Source of the DNA: Pelobates cultripes
Taxonomy: Eukaryota; Chordata; Amphibia; Anura; Pelobatidae
Direction: 5' to 3'
Length of the DNA: 64,000 nucleotides
NCBI GenBank assembly: GCA_933207985.1
Contig: OW240912.1
Coordinates: 360,730,305 to 360,794,304, forward strand
The position numbers and the translations under genes are program-made. The notes below the pieces were generated by a model. The model had not been told where the DNA came from and searched no databases. It saw nothing but the letters and a program-made list of their open reading frames with translations. Shown here one piece after another: positions 46,756 through 58,087 of the stretch (its first letter is position 1; each line of letters begins with the position of its first letter).

Positions 46756-47056
46756 CTGTGCTACACTTGAGCTCAGGAAGATTGTCTCACAGTGGAAGCA
46801 GACATCATCACAAATGAGGATTGAGTGCAAGCAGTCGGATAAACTTCAGCCATATCTCCAGAAACAAGCACAGCTACGAAAGCAGACACCACTGTTAAAC
46901 TGTGTCCTAAATGTTAGTGATAAAGCTGGAGAAGATTGTAGGGAAAACACTGCCTTCTGGCCATTCTAGATATTATGTAGACCTGCAAGAATTATATAAA
47001 GCATTTTCTTAACATGTTCACGTTCCTGCTTGCATGTTATTTGCCTTTTCAATAAA
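46756..47056 (+). pseudogene. Type II keratin relic: last exon and 3' UTR only
   Basis: After a TTTAG acceptor, 46756-46898 reads in the correct phase as VLHLSSGRLSHSGSRHHHK, then a TGA, then GLSASSRINFSHISRNKH and finally RHHC and TAA. This parallels exon 9 of the three intact genes. The only break is the TGA where paralogues have a Gly codon; there is no frameshift. The 3' part resembles keratin 2, including TTCAATAAA (signal at 47051-47056) and GTTGCAAATGTTT after it. No upstream exons were found between 39700 and 46750, so the rest of the gene is deleted or displaced by the Tc1, LTR and hAT insertions. Confidence 0.8.
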
Positions 47057-47183
47057 CATGCATACTGAGTTGCAAATGTTTAATAATTTTATTTCATGGC
47101 AATTAATTAAGGACATAAATCAACTGAATACTATCTATATATTTTGAAATACAATAAAATGTGGAGACTCCACATAAGGGATA

Positions 47184-47998
47184 GTGATGTCGCGAACCCG
47201 AAATTTTCGGTTCGCGAACGGCGAACGCGAACTTCCGCAAATGTTCGCGAACCGGCGAACCGCCCGAAACGCCATTGACTTCAATGGGGAGGCGAATTTT
47301 AAAACACACAGGGACTCTTTCTGGCCACAATAGGGATGGAAAAGTTGTTTCAAGGGGACTAACAACTGGACTGTGGCATGCCGGAGGGGGATCCATGGCA
47401 AAACTCCCATGGAAAATTACACAGTTGATACAGAGTCTGGTTTTAATCCATAAAGGGCAGAAATCACCTAACATTCCTAAATCACAATCAATATGGATTG
47501 ACACCTGACATATGACATATTGACACCTTGACATATGGATTGACACCTGTCCTCAGAGCCCCTGATGCACACGGACACAGAGCAGAATAGAGACTGGTCC
47601 CCTACATAGGGTCACTTGGCAGATATGGATTGACACCTGTCCTAAGGATCCCTGATACACACTGACACAGAGCAGAATAGGGACTGTTCCCCTACATAGG
47701 GTCACTTGGCAGATATGGATTGACACCTGTCCTAAGGTTCCCTGATACACACTGACACAGAGCAGAATAGGGACTGGTCCCCTACATAGGGTCACTTAGC
47801 AGATATGGATTGACACCTGTCCTCAGAGACCATGATACACACTGACACAGAGCAGAATAGGACTGTCCCCTACATAGAGGTCACTTGGCAGATATGGATT
47901 GACACCAGTCCTCAGAGACCATGATACACACTGACACAGAGCAGAATAGGGACTGTTACCCCTACATAGGGTCACTTGGCAGATATGGATTGACACCT
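47184..47998. mobile_element. GTTCGCGAAC-type palindromic repeat, left end, with 90-bp minisatellite
   Basis: It starts TAGTGATGTCGCGAACCCGA, resembling the ends of the element at 50917-52114 (TAGTGATGTACCGAAC). It continues through CGAACTTCCGCAAATGTTCG and CCATTGACTTCAATGGGGAG. No right terminus was found, so the copy is truncated or interrupted. Confidence 0.55.
47541..47998 (+). repeat. Minisatellite, period about 90 bp, five copies
   Basis: TATGGATTGACACCTGTCCT recurs at 90-bp steps (47541, 47631, 47721, 47811, about 47900). Each unit contains CACTGACACAGAGCAGAATA and CCCCTACATAGGGTCACTTG. Confidence 0.9.
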
Positions 47999-48706
47999 TG
48001 TTACAAACTGCTATTTGTAACCGTCCCTTTAAATGGCAAATTGCCCTGCTTCCCTGGGTTGTGGAGAAGCCTATTTGCCAGCCTCCTCCCGCATGACTAT
48101 GGCCCCTGGGAGATTGTGAAAATGTATGCACTTTTATTTGGTGTGTATGGCCCTTTAAGACTGTCGGTGGGCATATTGGGGCTTATGGACTCTTTATGTG
48201 ACTGGTGCTGGCCCTTTAAACACCTTTTTTGGGACATGGGACATCAGAAAGATTGGGACACTGCCCCTTTAAGGCCGTGTCCCCAGACTTGTTGGGGACA
48301 CGGCCCCTTTAAGACGGTGTCCCCTGTGTCCCCAGACCTGGTGCAAACCCTTTGTGCCTGCCTTGCTATTTCCCACTTGGTTCAGTAAATGGGAAATTAT
48401 TTCAGCTGCAGAGACTAAGTCCCATTCAGCGATGGGACTTAGTCATTTTTTCAGCCTGAAATAGACCGACCTCACAGCCCAAATCTATGGAACTGTTTTG
48501 GGCAGGAAAATGTGCTTGCGGTTGGTCATAAAGGGACCTCCAGCTAACTTTTTAACCCCTGGATGTATTTGGCTGATTTTTGGTTATGTTTATGTTTTAA
48601 GTGTGCTGATTCCAAATATGTAATTATGAAGATGGGATGTGTAGTTTTAAAGTTACAGTGTATGGCTAAAAACTGTATTTTTACTGCCTGTGTTTAATTA
48701 TGTTAA
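47999..48706 (+). repeat. LTR-like fragment related to the solo LTR at 42956-44056
   Basis: It begins TGTTACAAACTGC. CCAAATCTATGGAACTGTTT and CGGTTGGTCA (48478-48530) match the 43545-43590 region of the solo LTR (CAAAACTCATGGAACTATTT, CGGTCGGTCA). Several CCCTTTAA boxes are present. The right end is not identified because another element is inserted at 48707. Confidence 0.5.
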
Positions 48707-49903
48707 AAAGATAATTTATGCTGGCACTCAATCACATAGGTGGTGCTGGTATTCGAGGTTATCCCTAAGAAAGCCCCATAAATATCATACAAAAAATATA
48801 TATGAATACCGCACTCAATGTTGTAAAATAATAAACCGTAGATAAAGCAGTACTGTAATTGAATTTATTATTTTCAATTCTTTGATGTCTAGGTATATAA
48901 CTTAATATGTGAGATTATAATTTAATCAATGAATATATTACATCATATAGTCAATCGCTATTTACAAAAATAACCTCCATAGGTGTTATATAGATAAATA
49001 ATTGATATATAAACACAGTTGTAAGGATTCCTGTTTGCAAATCTAAGGAAAACCTATCCATATGGATAATAGTTGAATCTGTGGTGTTCTATGTGCATAG
49101 AAAAAAGAAAAAAGAAAAAACGAATAAAAAATGAAAAAATGGAAAATTGAAAAAATATAAAAGAGAAAAAAAATAAAAATAAAAAGTGTACAGATAGTAA
49201 ATGTCCTGATGTACAATAGTCCAGAGAATAGTGCACTTTATATAATAAATAGGTGGATCTCACCAAGTTGAATATCCAGATGGATTGTAGCCTTAGTAGC
49301 AACTGGAAAAAATGAATGAATGAAGACTCTGTGAAGTGTCTATTGGAGGATTTTAAACTGCTGAATTCCTGCTGTGCGCTGAAAAAAGGACTCAATAAAG
49401 GTGTCAGATGTGGTCCTCATATGTCTCCCTCAAAGTTGTTGCTGCTGTGTATCAAATCGGAGTTGTCCGCAATGAAAGTGTCGTCACAGTACATGGGCCA
49501 TTTTTTTCTCTTTTATATTTTTTCAATTTTTCATCATTTTTCATATTTCTTTCATTTTTTCATTTTTTTATTCATTTTTTCTTTTTTCTTTTTTCTATGT
49601 ACATAGAACACCACAGATTCAACTATTATCCATATGGATAGGTTTTCCTTAGATTTGCAAACAGGAATCCTTACAACTGTGTTTATATATCAATTATTTA
49701 TCTATATAACACCTATGGAGGTTATTTTTGTAAATAGCGATTGACTATATGATGTAATATATTCATTGATTAAATTATAATCTCACATATTAAGTTATAT
49801 ACCTAGACATCAAAGAATTGAAAATAATAAATTCAATTACAGTACTGCTTTATCTACGGTTTATTATTTTACAACATTGAGTGCGGTATTCATATATATT
49901 TTT
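48707..49903. mobile_element. Palindromic insertion with 16-bp target duplication
   Basis: The left arm (about 48793-49170) is nearly the exact reverse complement of the right arm (about 49500-49903). About 85 bp on the left lies outside the palindrome. TGTTTAATTATGTTAA flanks it at 48691-48706 and 49904-49919. This layout copies that of the Penelope-like element at 19179-22126, so a non-autonomous Penelope-type insertion is plausible. The central 300 bp has no GIY-YIG ORF or hammerhead core that I can see. Confidence 0.65.
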
Positions 49904-49950
49904 TGTTTAATTATGTTAATCTCTTCCCAAACGTCATTTCGTTCAAAGTG

Positions 49951-50058
49951 GAGAGAATGTTAAAAAAATATATTTTTGTTCGGAGTGTGAGAAATGCTTT
50001 TTAGCCGCTTCTAATCTTAAGCATCATTTGAGGAGCCATACAGGAGAGAAACCTTATT
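49951..50058 (+). pseudogene. C2H2 zinc-finger fragment
   Basis: From 49971 one frame reads [20 protein letters not shown] followed by RSHTGEKPY. This is a full C-x2-C-x12-H-x3-H finger with the TGEKPY linker of tandem zinc-finger proteins. Upstream, SGENVKK is a damaged linker one base out of frame. The frame ends in a stop at about 50058. It is an isolated piece of a zinc-finger gene, probably carried or copied by a mobile element. Confidence 0.75.
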
Positions 50059-50914
50059 TGTGGTGTGTTTAGTATTGTTCTGATCAGTTTAATACCTTTC
50101 GCGTCTATCAGTGGACGTGTATATGGCAGCCATTTTAGGAACCGCACACCTGGGACCCGAGCAAGGTCACCTCGTTCAACAGGCTTGCAGCGTATCCTCC
50201 AGGAAGAAGAGCCTGAACCCTTACCGGCTGCACGTGTCTTACCTGTACATGGAAAGCTGCTCTGGTTCCTTTTATGAGCCAGCTGCCCGTGAGTTAACAT
50301 GTCCCGTGGAGAAGCACTCTGTCCTGTAAAGCCTCACCAAAAAAAAGGAGTGGTGTGTTTAGTATTGTTCTGATCAGTTTAATACCTTCCGCGCCTCCTA
50401 TCAGTGGACGTGTACACGGCATTGATTTTTATCTAAGCCGTAAACTTTTGCACAGCGAAGTATATTCAATGCCATTGAAAAGGAGAGCATGGCGGTGGTG
50501 TGGGCCCTCAAAAAGCTGCAACCTACTTGTATGGACAACCGTTTACCTTACTCACAGATCACATTAAATTTGGGGCACTGCGCGGTCAAGTTAATGTGAC
50601 ACCAGATAGTAGTGGTGTGTTTAGTACTATTTTTATCAGTTTAATACCTTCCGCGTCTCCTATCAGTGGACGCGTACACGGCATTGATTTTTGTAACAGG
50701 GAGATGGAAGAAGAGGCTTGGTCGGGTCCTCTTACTGCAAATTTGGGGCACTGCGCGGTCAAGCTAATGTGACACCAGATAGGAGTGGTGTGTTTAGTAT
50801 TGTTCTGATCAGTTTAATACCTTCCGCGTCTCCTATCAGTGGTCGTGTACACGGCATTGATTTTGTAACAGGGAGATGGAAGAAGAGGCTTGGGTCGTCC
50901 TCCTAACTGGAGAC
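50059..50914 (+). repeat. Complex tandem repeat containing a Ty3/gypsy RNase H scrap
   Basis: GTGGTGTGTTTAGTATTGTT starts units near 50060, 50353, 50613 and 50787 of unequal length. Each includes TATCAGTGGACGTGTACACG, and most have GGGGCACTGCGCGGTCAAG. Between units 2 and 3 (50478-50575) shifted frames read KESMAVVWALKKLQ and LYGQPFTLLTDH, the RNase H box of Ty3/gypsy polyproteins. Confidence 0.6.
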
Positions 50915-50916
50915 TA

Positions 50917-52114
50917 GTGATGTACCGAACGGTTCGCCGGCGAACGGTTCCTGGCTAACATAGCATGTTCGCGTTCGCCACGGCGGGCGAACATATGCGC
51001 GGTTCGACCCGCCCCCTATTCGTCATCATTGAGTAAACTTTGACCCTGTACCTCACAGTCAGCAGACACATTCCAGCCACTTAGCAGCACAGCCTCCCTA
51101 GCAGACCCTCCCACCTACTGGACAGCATCCATTTTAGATTCATTCTCAAGCTGCATGCTTAGTAAGAGGAGGGAAAGTGTAGTTGCTGTTCATAAGATAG
51201 GGAAAAGCATAGCTAGGTTAGGGATAAGGGTATGCTTTTTTTGGATTTTTTTTTTCTATCTAATGTAAATGCACTTAGTTGTCTGCCACTGCTGCCAGCT
51301 TCAGTGTCAGGCTCACAGTGCCCATTTCCCCAGTCAGTGCCACCAATTACATCTGGTGTCACAATAGCTTGGATTTAAAAACAAAAAACTTTTTTCACTG
51401 TNNNNNNNNNNNNNNNNNNNNNNNNNNNNNNNNNNNNNNNNNNNNNNNNNNNNNNNNNNNNNNNNNNNNNNNNNNNNNNNNNNNNNNNNNNNNNNNNNNN
51501 NTTTTAAATCCAAGCTATTGTGACACCAGATGTAAGTGGTGGCATTGACTGGGGAAATGGGCACAGTATGCACTGTGAGCCTGACACAGAAGCTGGCAGC
51601 AGTGGCAGACAACTGACTGCTATTCAATCTATAACAGTGAAAAAAGTTTTGTTTTAAATCCAAGCTATTGTGACACCAGATATAAGTGGTGGCACTGACT
51701 GGGGAAATGGGCACAGTATGCACTGTGAGCCTGACACAGAAGCTGGCAGCAGTGGCAGACAACTAATTGCAATTACATTACATAGAAAAAAAAATAAATA
51801 AAAAAAGCATACCTAACTTCTTCAGCATTACTTTTCCTATCTTATGAACAACAGCTACACTTTCCCTCCTCTTACTAAACATACGTGAGAATGAATCTAA
51901 AATGGGTGCTTCAGGAGGTGGGAGGGTCTGCTAGGGAGGGTGTGCTGCTAATTGGCTGGAATGTGTCTGCTGACTGTGAGGTACAGGGTCAAAGTTTACT
52001 CAATGATGACGAATAGGGGCGGGTCGAACCGCGCATATGTTCGCCCGCCGTGGCGAACGCGAACATGCTATGTTCGCCGGGAACCGTTCGCCAGCGAACC
52101 GTTCGGTACATCAC
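50917..52114. mobile_element. Foldback element with long inverted arms, containing an assembly gap
   Basis: Ends GTGATGTACCGAACGGTTCG and the mirror CGAACCGTTCGGTACATCAC lie between TA dinucleotides (50915-50916, 52115-52116). The arms are hundreds of bp of mirrored sequence. CTGGCAGCAGTGGCAGACAA and GACTGGGGAAATGGGCACAG repeat in tandem inside. No transposase is visible. Confidence 0.7.
51402..51501. other. Assembly gap (100 N)
   Basis: Exactly 100 Ns lie at the centre of the foldback element. A round 100 usually denotes unknown length, so the palindrome's middle may be longer. Confidence 0.95.
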
Positions 52115-52116
52115 TA

Positions 52117-53500
52117 ATAAGGGATTGTATTCAATGACAACTAGGAGGATGAGTTGATGTAAGCTGCACTATTAAAATAATTAGTGAGTTTATCAGTGAA
52201 ACACTTCAAAACAAATGATTGTGTAAACTCAGCGTTTAGTTACAAATAATAAAATAATCAAGCAAGGAATGACGAATTTCTCATTTCCAGTTATTAATCT
52301 CCTTTCATCTACAAAGATCAAGTCTTTGTCGTAACTGTCATAATCTCCAGTCAAAGCATTTAGTGGTTTAAACAGCCTTTTTCATCCTTTCTGATGAGAA
52401 ATTCAACAATGTATTTTTTTTATTCACAAATGTATCCAATTGTTTGTTTTTATTGTGGTATGGTATTATTTTGGCATAAAAGAAAAGCAAAGTTTATGCA
52501 TTTCTAAAGTTTACAAAAAATATTCAAAGTGCATGCATCCAAATATGGTTTTATAGTCTGGAAAAAGACAATGTTTTAATATATAGTTTGCATATAACTT
52601 GTCACATTGTTTTACATTGCCATTACATTTTATATTTTAATTCACTGTTATAAAAATGTAAATTTTTATACATTTTTCAAGTTGATATAGCACAAATTAT
52701 GGGACCTTCGCAAAGCCAGTTTTAAAAAGCAAGGTAGCATCTTCAATAAAAACAACTTCAAAGGCTATGGTGACCGCCACAGGTTAAATGAAAAAACTAG
52801 CTTAACATTTCTGAAATAACAGGGAAAAGTCCACATGGTCTCTTGAAAGTCTTTTTCACTATACTCAGGGCACGATCTGGATACAATGAACTTTTCTTCT
52901 TGCTCATTGTGCACCTCAAGACTAGAGAAAGCTCTCAGGCTTAATTTGAAAAAAAAATATATATATATATACTATGCATGTTAGTTAATTCACAATGGAA
53001 TCCCTTTTCCATCTGTGTTAAATGTGAAATTAGGGTACTCAAATAGTAGTTATTCTTAGCCCTGGCCATAATAGAAACATTTACCAAGATATCACAATAA
53101 TATACTACAGTGCATCAGCTGAGCTTAAGCTTAAATTATTCTATTTCAAGGAGGTCTGAGGGGTTAATTAGACATCATAAAAAAAAGATACATTATTATT
53201 ATTATTTCATTATTTATATAGCGCCAACAAATTCCGTAGCGCTGTACAGTGGGTGGACTAACAGACACGTAATTGTAACCAGACAAATGGACACACGGGA
53301 ACAGAGGGGTTGAGGGGTTCAAATGATATACTTAAATAAAGCTTTTTTGACAGATTTTGACACCATATTTGCTGAAATCAAGATAATATGACTTTTTTGT
53401 CACAATGAAAAATATACTGCACATCAATCTTACATTAAATAGCACCATCTTGAATAATTTTTAAAAATAATTAATAATGCTGAATAGCATCTTAAGCACC
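52117..53500. other. Intergenic, AT-rich
   Basis: The only repeat noticed is at 53185-53310: an ATT run, then TTTATATAGCGCCAACAAAT and CCGTAGCGCTGTACAGTGGG, an interspersed repeat I know from frog genomes but cannot classify. No gene is visible. Confidence 0.5.
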
Positions 53501-54639
53501 TCCACTCTGATCAGAGAACTTGAATGGAACAATATTTTTCATGGATCAACTCTATCAACATGAATGTCCCAGAGTTCTCTACCTATTTCCTACCATACCT
53601 GTAATCCTCCTACCTGCTTTCTTCAAGTCCCTGAATTCGACCCTTGTAAAGTATATCTGGAGGGGTCATAGACACCTACTCCACATGATGCAACTAATGA
53701 GACCTAGACAGGTAGGTGACTGGGACTCCACCAACTCCATCATTTCTCCTAAACTATGGCACTCAATTACACGTCCACAGATCACTGACACATGGAAGAT
53801 GATATAGTAGAGCCCCTGTTTCATGGGATATCTACACACTACCAGCTCCTGATGTCGGAATTCAGACTGCTGCCTTTCAAATTTCAATCACTATGGGAGG
53901 AAGATCTTCAAGTCATCCTGACAACACAGGAATGGAAAAAGATAGCTAGTTTCACGTATCTCAGTTCTATAAGCCTTTTTTCCCTGATACTCCGGATCAG
54001 GGCCGGACTGGGGAAAAAATTCGGCCCGGGCATTTTTAATTACAGCGGCCCACTGAAAAGGGGGCGGGACCAGATAGGGTGTGTTTTGTCATCCCCAATG
54101 ACAAGCACGCCCCATCTCAAAGTGAGCATGTTGGTTCAATGCTCTTCCAGGGCATGAGAAAAGGGCCCTGTATTTGATCTGCACAGCGCAAGCAAATTTA
54201 ATAACATGCTTGCATTGTGTTTGCTTGAAACTTGTCTCAGGGGTTTCCATAATTGGAATACTCACTGTATCCCATTTATGGAGACACTATGTGTTTGCTT
54301 AAAGGATATCTAGTGTGTTCATAGGGGATCCTGAGTGTGTATGTCAGAAATGTAGTGTGTGTGTAAGTGGTGCAGCGTCTGTGTGTAGGGGATCTAGTGT
54401 GTGTTTGAAGGACTCCGGAGTGCGTATAGGAGATCTAGTGAGTGTGTGACTGGTGCAGTGTGTTTGGGGGGTGCTGTGTGTGTGAGGGGTGTAGTGTGCA
54501 TTTGTGAGGAGTATAGTGTGTGTGGGAGGGTGCAGTATGTGTGTGGGAGGGTGCTGTGTGTGAGGGCACTGTGCAAGGGTTCTGTGTATTTGAGGGTGCT
54601 GTGTATTTGAGGGTGATGTGTGTGTGTGTGTGTGTGTGC

Positions 54640-55560
54640 TAGGTTGCTGTATGTGTTAGGGTGCTGTGTCAATGTTAGGGTTCTGGTGTTAGGGTGCTGT
54701 GTGTGTGTGTGTGTGTTAGGGTGCTGTGTCAATGTTAGGGTGCTGTGTGTGTTTTAGGGTGCTGTGTGAGTGTTAGGGTGCTATGTGTGTGTTAGGGTGC
54801 TGTGTGTGTGTTAGGGTGATGTGTCAATGTTAGGGTGCTGGTATTGGGGTTCTGTGTCAATGTTAGGGTGCTGGTGTTAGGGTGCTGTGTGTGTGTTAGG
54901 GTGCTGTGTCAATGTTAGGGTGCTGTGTGTGTGTGTTAGGGTGCTGGTGTTAGGGTGCTGTGTGTGTTAGGGTTCTGTGTCAATGTTAGGGTGCTGGTGT
55001 TAGGGTGCTGTGTGTGTGTTAGGGTGCTGTGTGTGTGTTAGGGTTCTGTGTCAATGTTAGGGTGCTGTGTGTGTGTTAGGGTGCTGTGTCAATGTTAGGG
55101 TGCTGTGTGTGTGTTAGGGTGCTGGTGTTAGGGTGCTGTGTGTGTGTTAGGGTGCTGTGTCAATGTTAGGGTGCTGGTGTTAGGGTGCTGTGTGTGTGTT
55201 AGGGTGATGTGTCAATGTTAGGGTGCTGTGTGTGTTAGGGTTCTGTGTCAATGTTAGGGTGCTGGTGTTAGGGTGCTGGTGTTAGGGTGCTGTGTGTGTG
55301 TTAGGGTGCTGGTGTTAGGGTGCTGTGTGTGTTAGGGTTCTGTGTCAATGTTAAGGTGCTGGTGTTAGGGTGCTGTGTGTGTGTTAGGGTGCTGTGTGTG
55401 TGTTAGGGTTCTGTGTCAATGTTAGGGTGCTGTGTGTGTGTTAGGGTGCTGTGTCAATGTTAGGGTGCTGTGTGTGTGTGTTAGGGTGCTGTGTCAATGT
55501 TAGGGTGCTGGTGTTAGGGTGCTGTGTATGTGTTAGGGTGCTGGGTGTGTTTGCCAGGAT
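54640..55560 (+). repeat. TTAGGGTGCTG minisatellite
   Basis: GTTAGGGTGCTGTGTGTGTG and GTTAGGGTGCTGTGTCAAT units of 11-21 bp alternate about fifty times. The TTAGGG core is embedded in longer units, so it is not a telomeric array. Confidence 0.9.
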
Positions 55561-55604
55561 TTTGTATTGGGGGAGGCAGGTAAATGGAACTATTAATGTT
55601 TTAC

Positions 55605-55860
55605 TAAAAAATAAAAATAAATACATAATAATAAATAATAATAATAAATAATAAAAATAAATACATAATAATAAATAATAAAAATAAATACATAATAATA
55701 AATACTAATAATAAATACTAATAATAAATACATACTAATAAATACTAATAATAAATAATAAAAATAAATACATACTAATAATAAATAATAAAAATAAATA
55801 ATAAATAAATACTAATAATAAATACATAATAATAAATACATAATAATAAATACATTATAT
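55605..55860 (+). repeat. AATAAATACATA low-complexity array
   Basis: Imperfect repeats of AATAATAAATA and AATACATAATA fill this stretch. Confidence 0.9.
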
Positions 55861-57440
55861 CCCCCCCACCCCCTCTATTCTTACCTGTAGTCTGGAAGGG
55901 GGGGGGTCGTGCTCCTGCCAGCCATCCCTGGTGGTCCTCGTGGTTAGTGAACTCTAGCCCTTTGGGGGCTAGAGTTCACTCTCGCGAGACCCGGCCGGTT
56001 GCCATAGCAACGGTCCGGATCTCGCGAGAGAAACCCGGCGGAGCTGCAAGTTAGAGCTCCGCCGGGTCCTCTCTCCTGGCGGCTGGCTCCCTCCCTCTCT
56101 CCCCGCCGGCGGCCGCGTTTGAATGCATGTGGGCCGGTGAGGGAGATCTTTGATCTCCCCACCGGCCCTTCATGGAACACAGCGGGGCCGGCGCTCGGAT
56201 AGCGCCGGCCCTGCATAGACCGGCAGGGGAGATCCTGGGACCTCCCCTGCCGGCCTCGGCCCATGGCCACCGCGGCCCACCGGGCATTTGCCCGGTGTGC
56301 CCGATGGCCAGTCCGGGCCTGCTCCGGATGTTTGTTGGAGAGTTGGGAATGAAACTGGATCACTTCTCCACATCTTCTGGGAATGCCCATGGATAGAACC
56401 ATATTGGCGGCATATACATGCTTCCATGATGAGAGATGATTATGAAAGATTGACCTGGCATCCAGCTGATATACTACTCAATCTCTCCACTCTACCCACC
56501 TCAAAATACAAGAAATCATTATCACAACACTTGCTAATGGTGGCTTCCTCCTTGATTTCTAAGTACTGGCTGTGATGGGACCCGCCGACATTCTCAGATT
56601 GTCTCGAGAGGGTAGAGGAGATATGTCAGATGGAGGAGGGTGTAATGGAAATCTGGGGTAGACTTGGTAGGCATGAGGAAATCTGGAGGACCTAGACGTA
56701 CCACTTGAGCTCCAACAACATAGTTCATATCCCAGAGTGTACTATCATTGGCTGTAAGTGGATGACAGGCTCTCTTCTTGAACCACACAGGAGTATGAAC
56801 AGTCCTGACCCCTCCCTTGCCTTCTGTAAACCCCCCACCTTTTTTTCACTCTCTTGATCTAGTCCTCATTGTATTTCATGTGACTCTTCTTATTAGTACT
56901 TTTGGCTGCAAACCTTTAACCTGCAATTTTTCCTGAAAATTACGGTATCTCAAGGCAGAGGGTGCATGTCACCCTGGTATGGAGCAATTTATTTTTTTTG
57001 CATTGCTCTTGGTGTATTATTTTTTTATTTCATGTTTTTTATATTAACATTTGTAGGGCGGGGCTGAGGGCTGGGATGTTCAGGACATGGTGTGGTGGTC
57101 CATGTCACTTCATAGGGTGTCATTGGTAACGCTGGGTGGCACGCCTCTGGCTTGCCTGCTTCCCTCTATGACAGGGACACTTGACACATTGCACGGACCC
57201 TGCCTGTTCCTCAGCATCATCATCAGTGGCAACCTACCTTACAATACATCGCACCCAAGGACGGTATACTGCACCCTGAATTCCACTTGAGCTCTAAGAC
57301 AACACCCCGCTTGCACAACTCCTGATTAGTAAGGGATAGCATTATGTGGTGAATCTCTATGATTCTGAATATGATACTTGCTTGTTAGCACTTGGTTTCT
57401 TTTCACATATTTTAAAATTAAAAAGTATAATTTTTTTCAA

Positions 57441-57935
57441 ATAACAACATCATGAGCATGTTTCAGAACAATAAAAAGGAAGAGGAGGAGAAAAAAAAAA
57501 AAAGAAAAAAAGGGGGAAAGAAATTGTTGATACAAAGAAAAATTATCACCCTTTTCAATTTTACATATCCTGTTATTTTAGTATGTATCTTTAATGTGAT
57601 GGCGAATTCTTTGCATCCTCTGATATCACGTTCTGTTTTCTGTTATTCATTCTGTTTTCTGTTATTACTTTATTCCTTGCAAATCCTATTGTTGTGAAAA
57701 AACTCGATAAAAACAAGATTGTCAAAAAAATTATAGTAATGCTATAGTGTAAGTCATCGGGGGAAAATTTGATAAAATGCATTTCTTGTTAAAAATGTGT
57801 TGCAGGGAAATAATATATTTCATTCTTAGGTAAGAAACATTTGAATAACTATTTCTTCAAACATAAAAGTCAAGATTTGAAAGAATATGGCAGAATAAAT
57901 CGTCAAGCAATCCATTAGTTAAAGTACTTTAAACT
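57441..57935. other. Intergenic before keratin 3
   Basis: AT-rich, with A-runs and no supported feature. Confidence 0.4.
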
Positions 57936-57938
57936 AAA

Positions 57939-57984
57939 GGAAGCCAACAATAAATGCATTTAGCTTTGATGACCTAGGTGTGTT
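57939..57984 (+). promoter_or_regulatory. Conserved upstream block, keratin gene 3
   Basis: GGAAGCCAACAATAAATGCA then TTTAGCTTTGATGACCTAGG and TGTGTTA match the keratin 2 block almost base for base. The core AATAAATGCAT...TAGCTTTGAT matches keratin 1. TAAATG lies 137 bp before the TATA box, against 136 in keratin 1. Confidence 0.65.
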
Positions 57985-58087
57985 AAAGTTTTATTTCTGT
58001 GAAATCAGACAGCAATAATATTCCCAAACAATGATCACAGCAGCTAATAACATTATTTTGGGTGAGCGTGTCAACACCCATTTGAAG

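Larger units (their letters stand above)
53998..56321. mobile_element. Non-autonomous hAT element, 2324 bp
   Basis: Ends CAGGGCCGGACTGG and CCAGTCCGGGCCTG are near-perfect inverted repeats. The 8-bp duplication CTCCGGAT flanks it exactly (53990-53997, 56322-56329). Contents are a GTGTGT/TTAGGGTGCTG minisatellite (54340-55560), an AATAAATACATA A/T array (55605-55860) and a GC-rich right end with TCTCGCGAGA palindromes (55980-56030). It has no transposase. Confidence 0.85.
53520..57440 (+). pseudogene. L1-type LINE relic, split by a hAT element
   Basis: 53525-53990 reads LYLFPTIPVILLPAFFKSLN and VKYIWRG, typical of the L1 ORF2 region after the RT core, with breaks. After the 53998-56321 insert the frame continues at 56330 with NETGSLLHIFWECPWIEPYW, the L1 C-terminal Cys/His region, then SQHLLMVASSLISKYWL. 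The 3' limit near 57440 is approximate. Confidence 0.75.

Noticed and set aside
47541..47998. Regular 90-bp repeats resembling a CRISPR array
   Set aside because: Whole units are near identical with no repeat/spacer alternation, and the genome is vertebrate. It is a minisatellite.
54640..55560. TTAGGG motifs suggesting an interstitial telomere
   Set aside because: TTAGGG never repeats head to tail as hexamers. It is always part of an 11-21-bp unit with GTGCTG and TGTGTG or TGTCAAT.
55944..56427. GC-rich overlapping ORFs on both strands (up to 152 codons)
   Set aside because: They fall within the palindromic GC-rich right end of the hAT element and have no domain.
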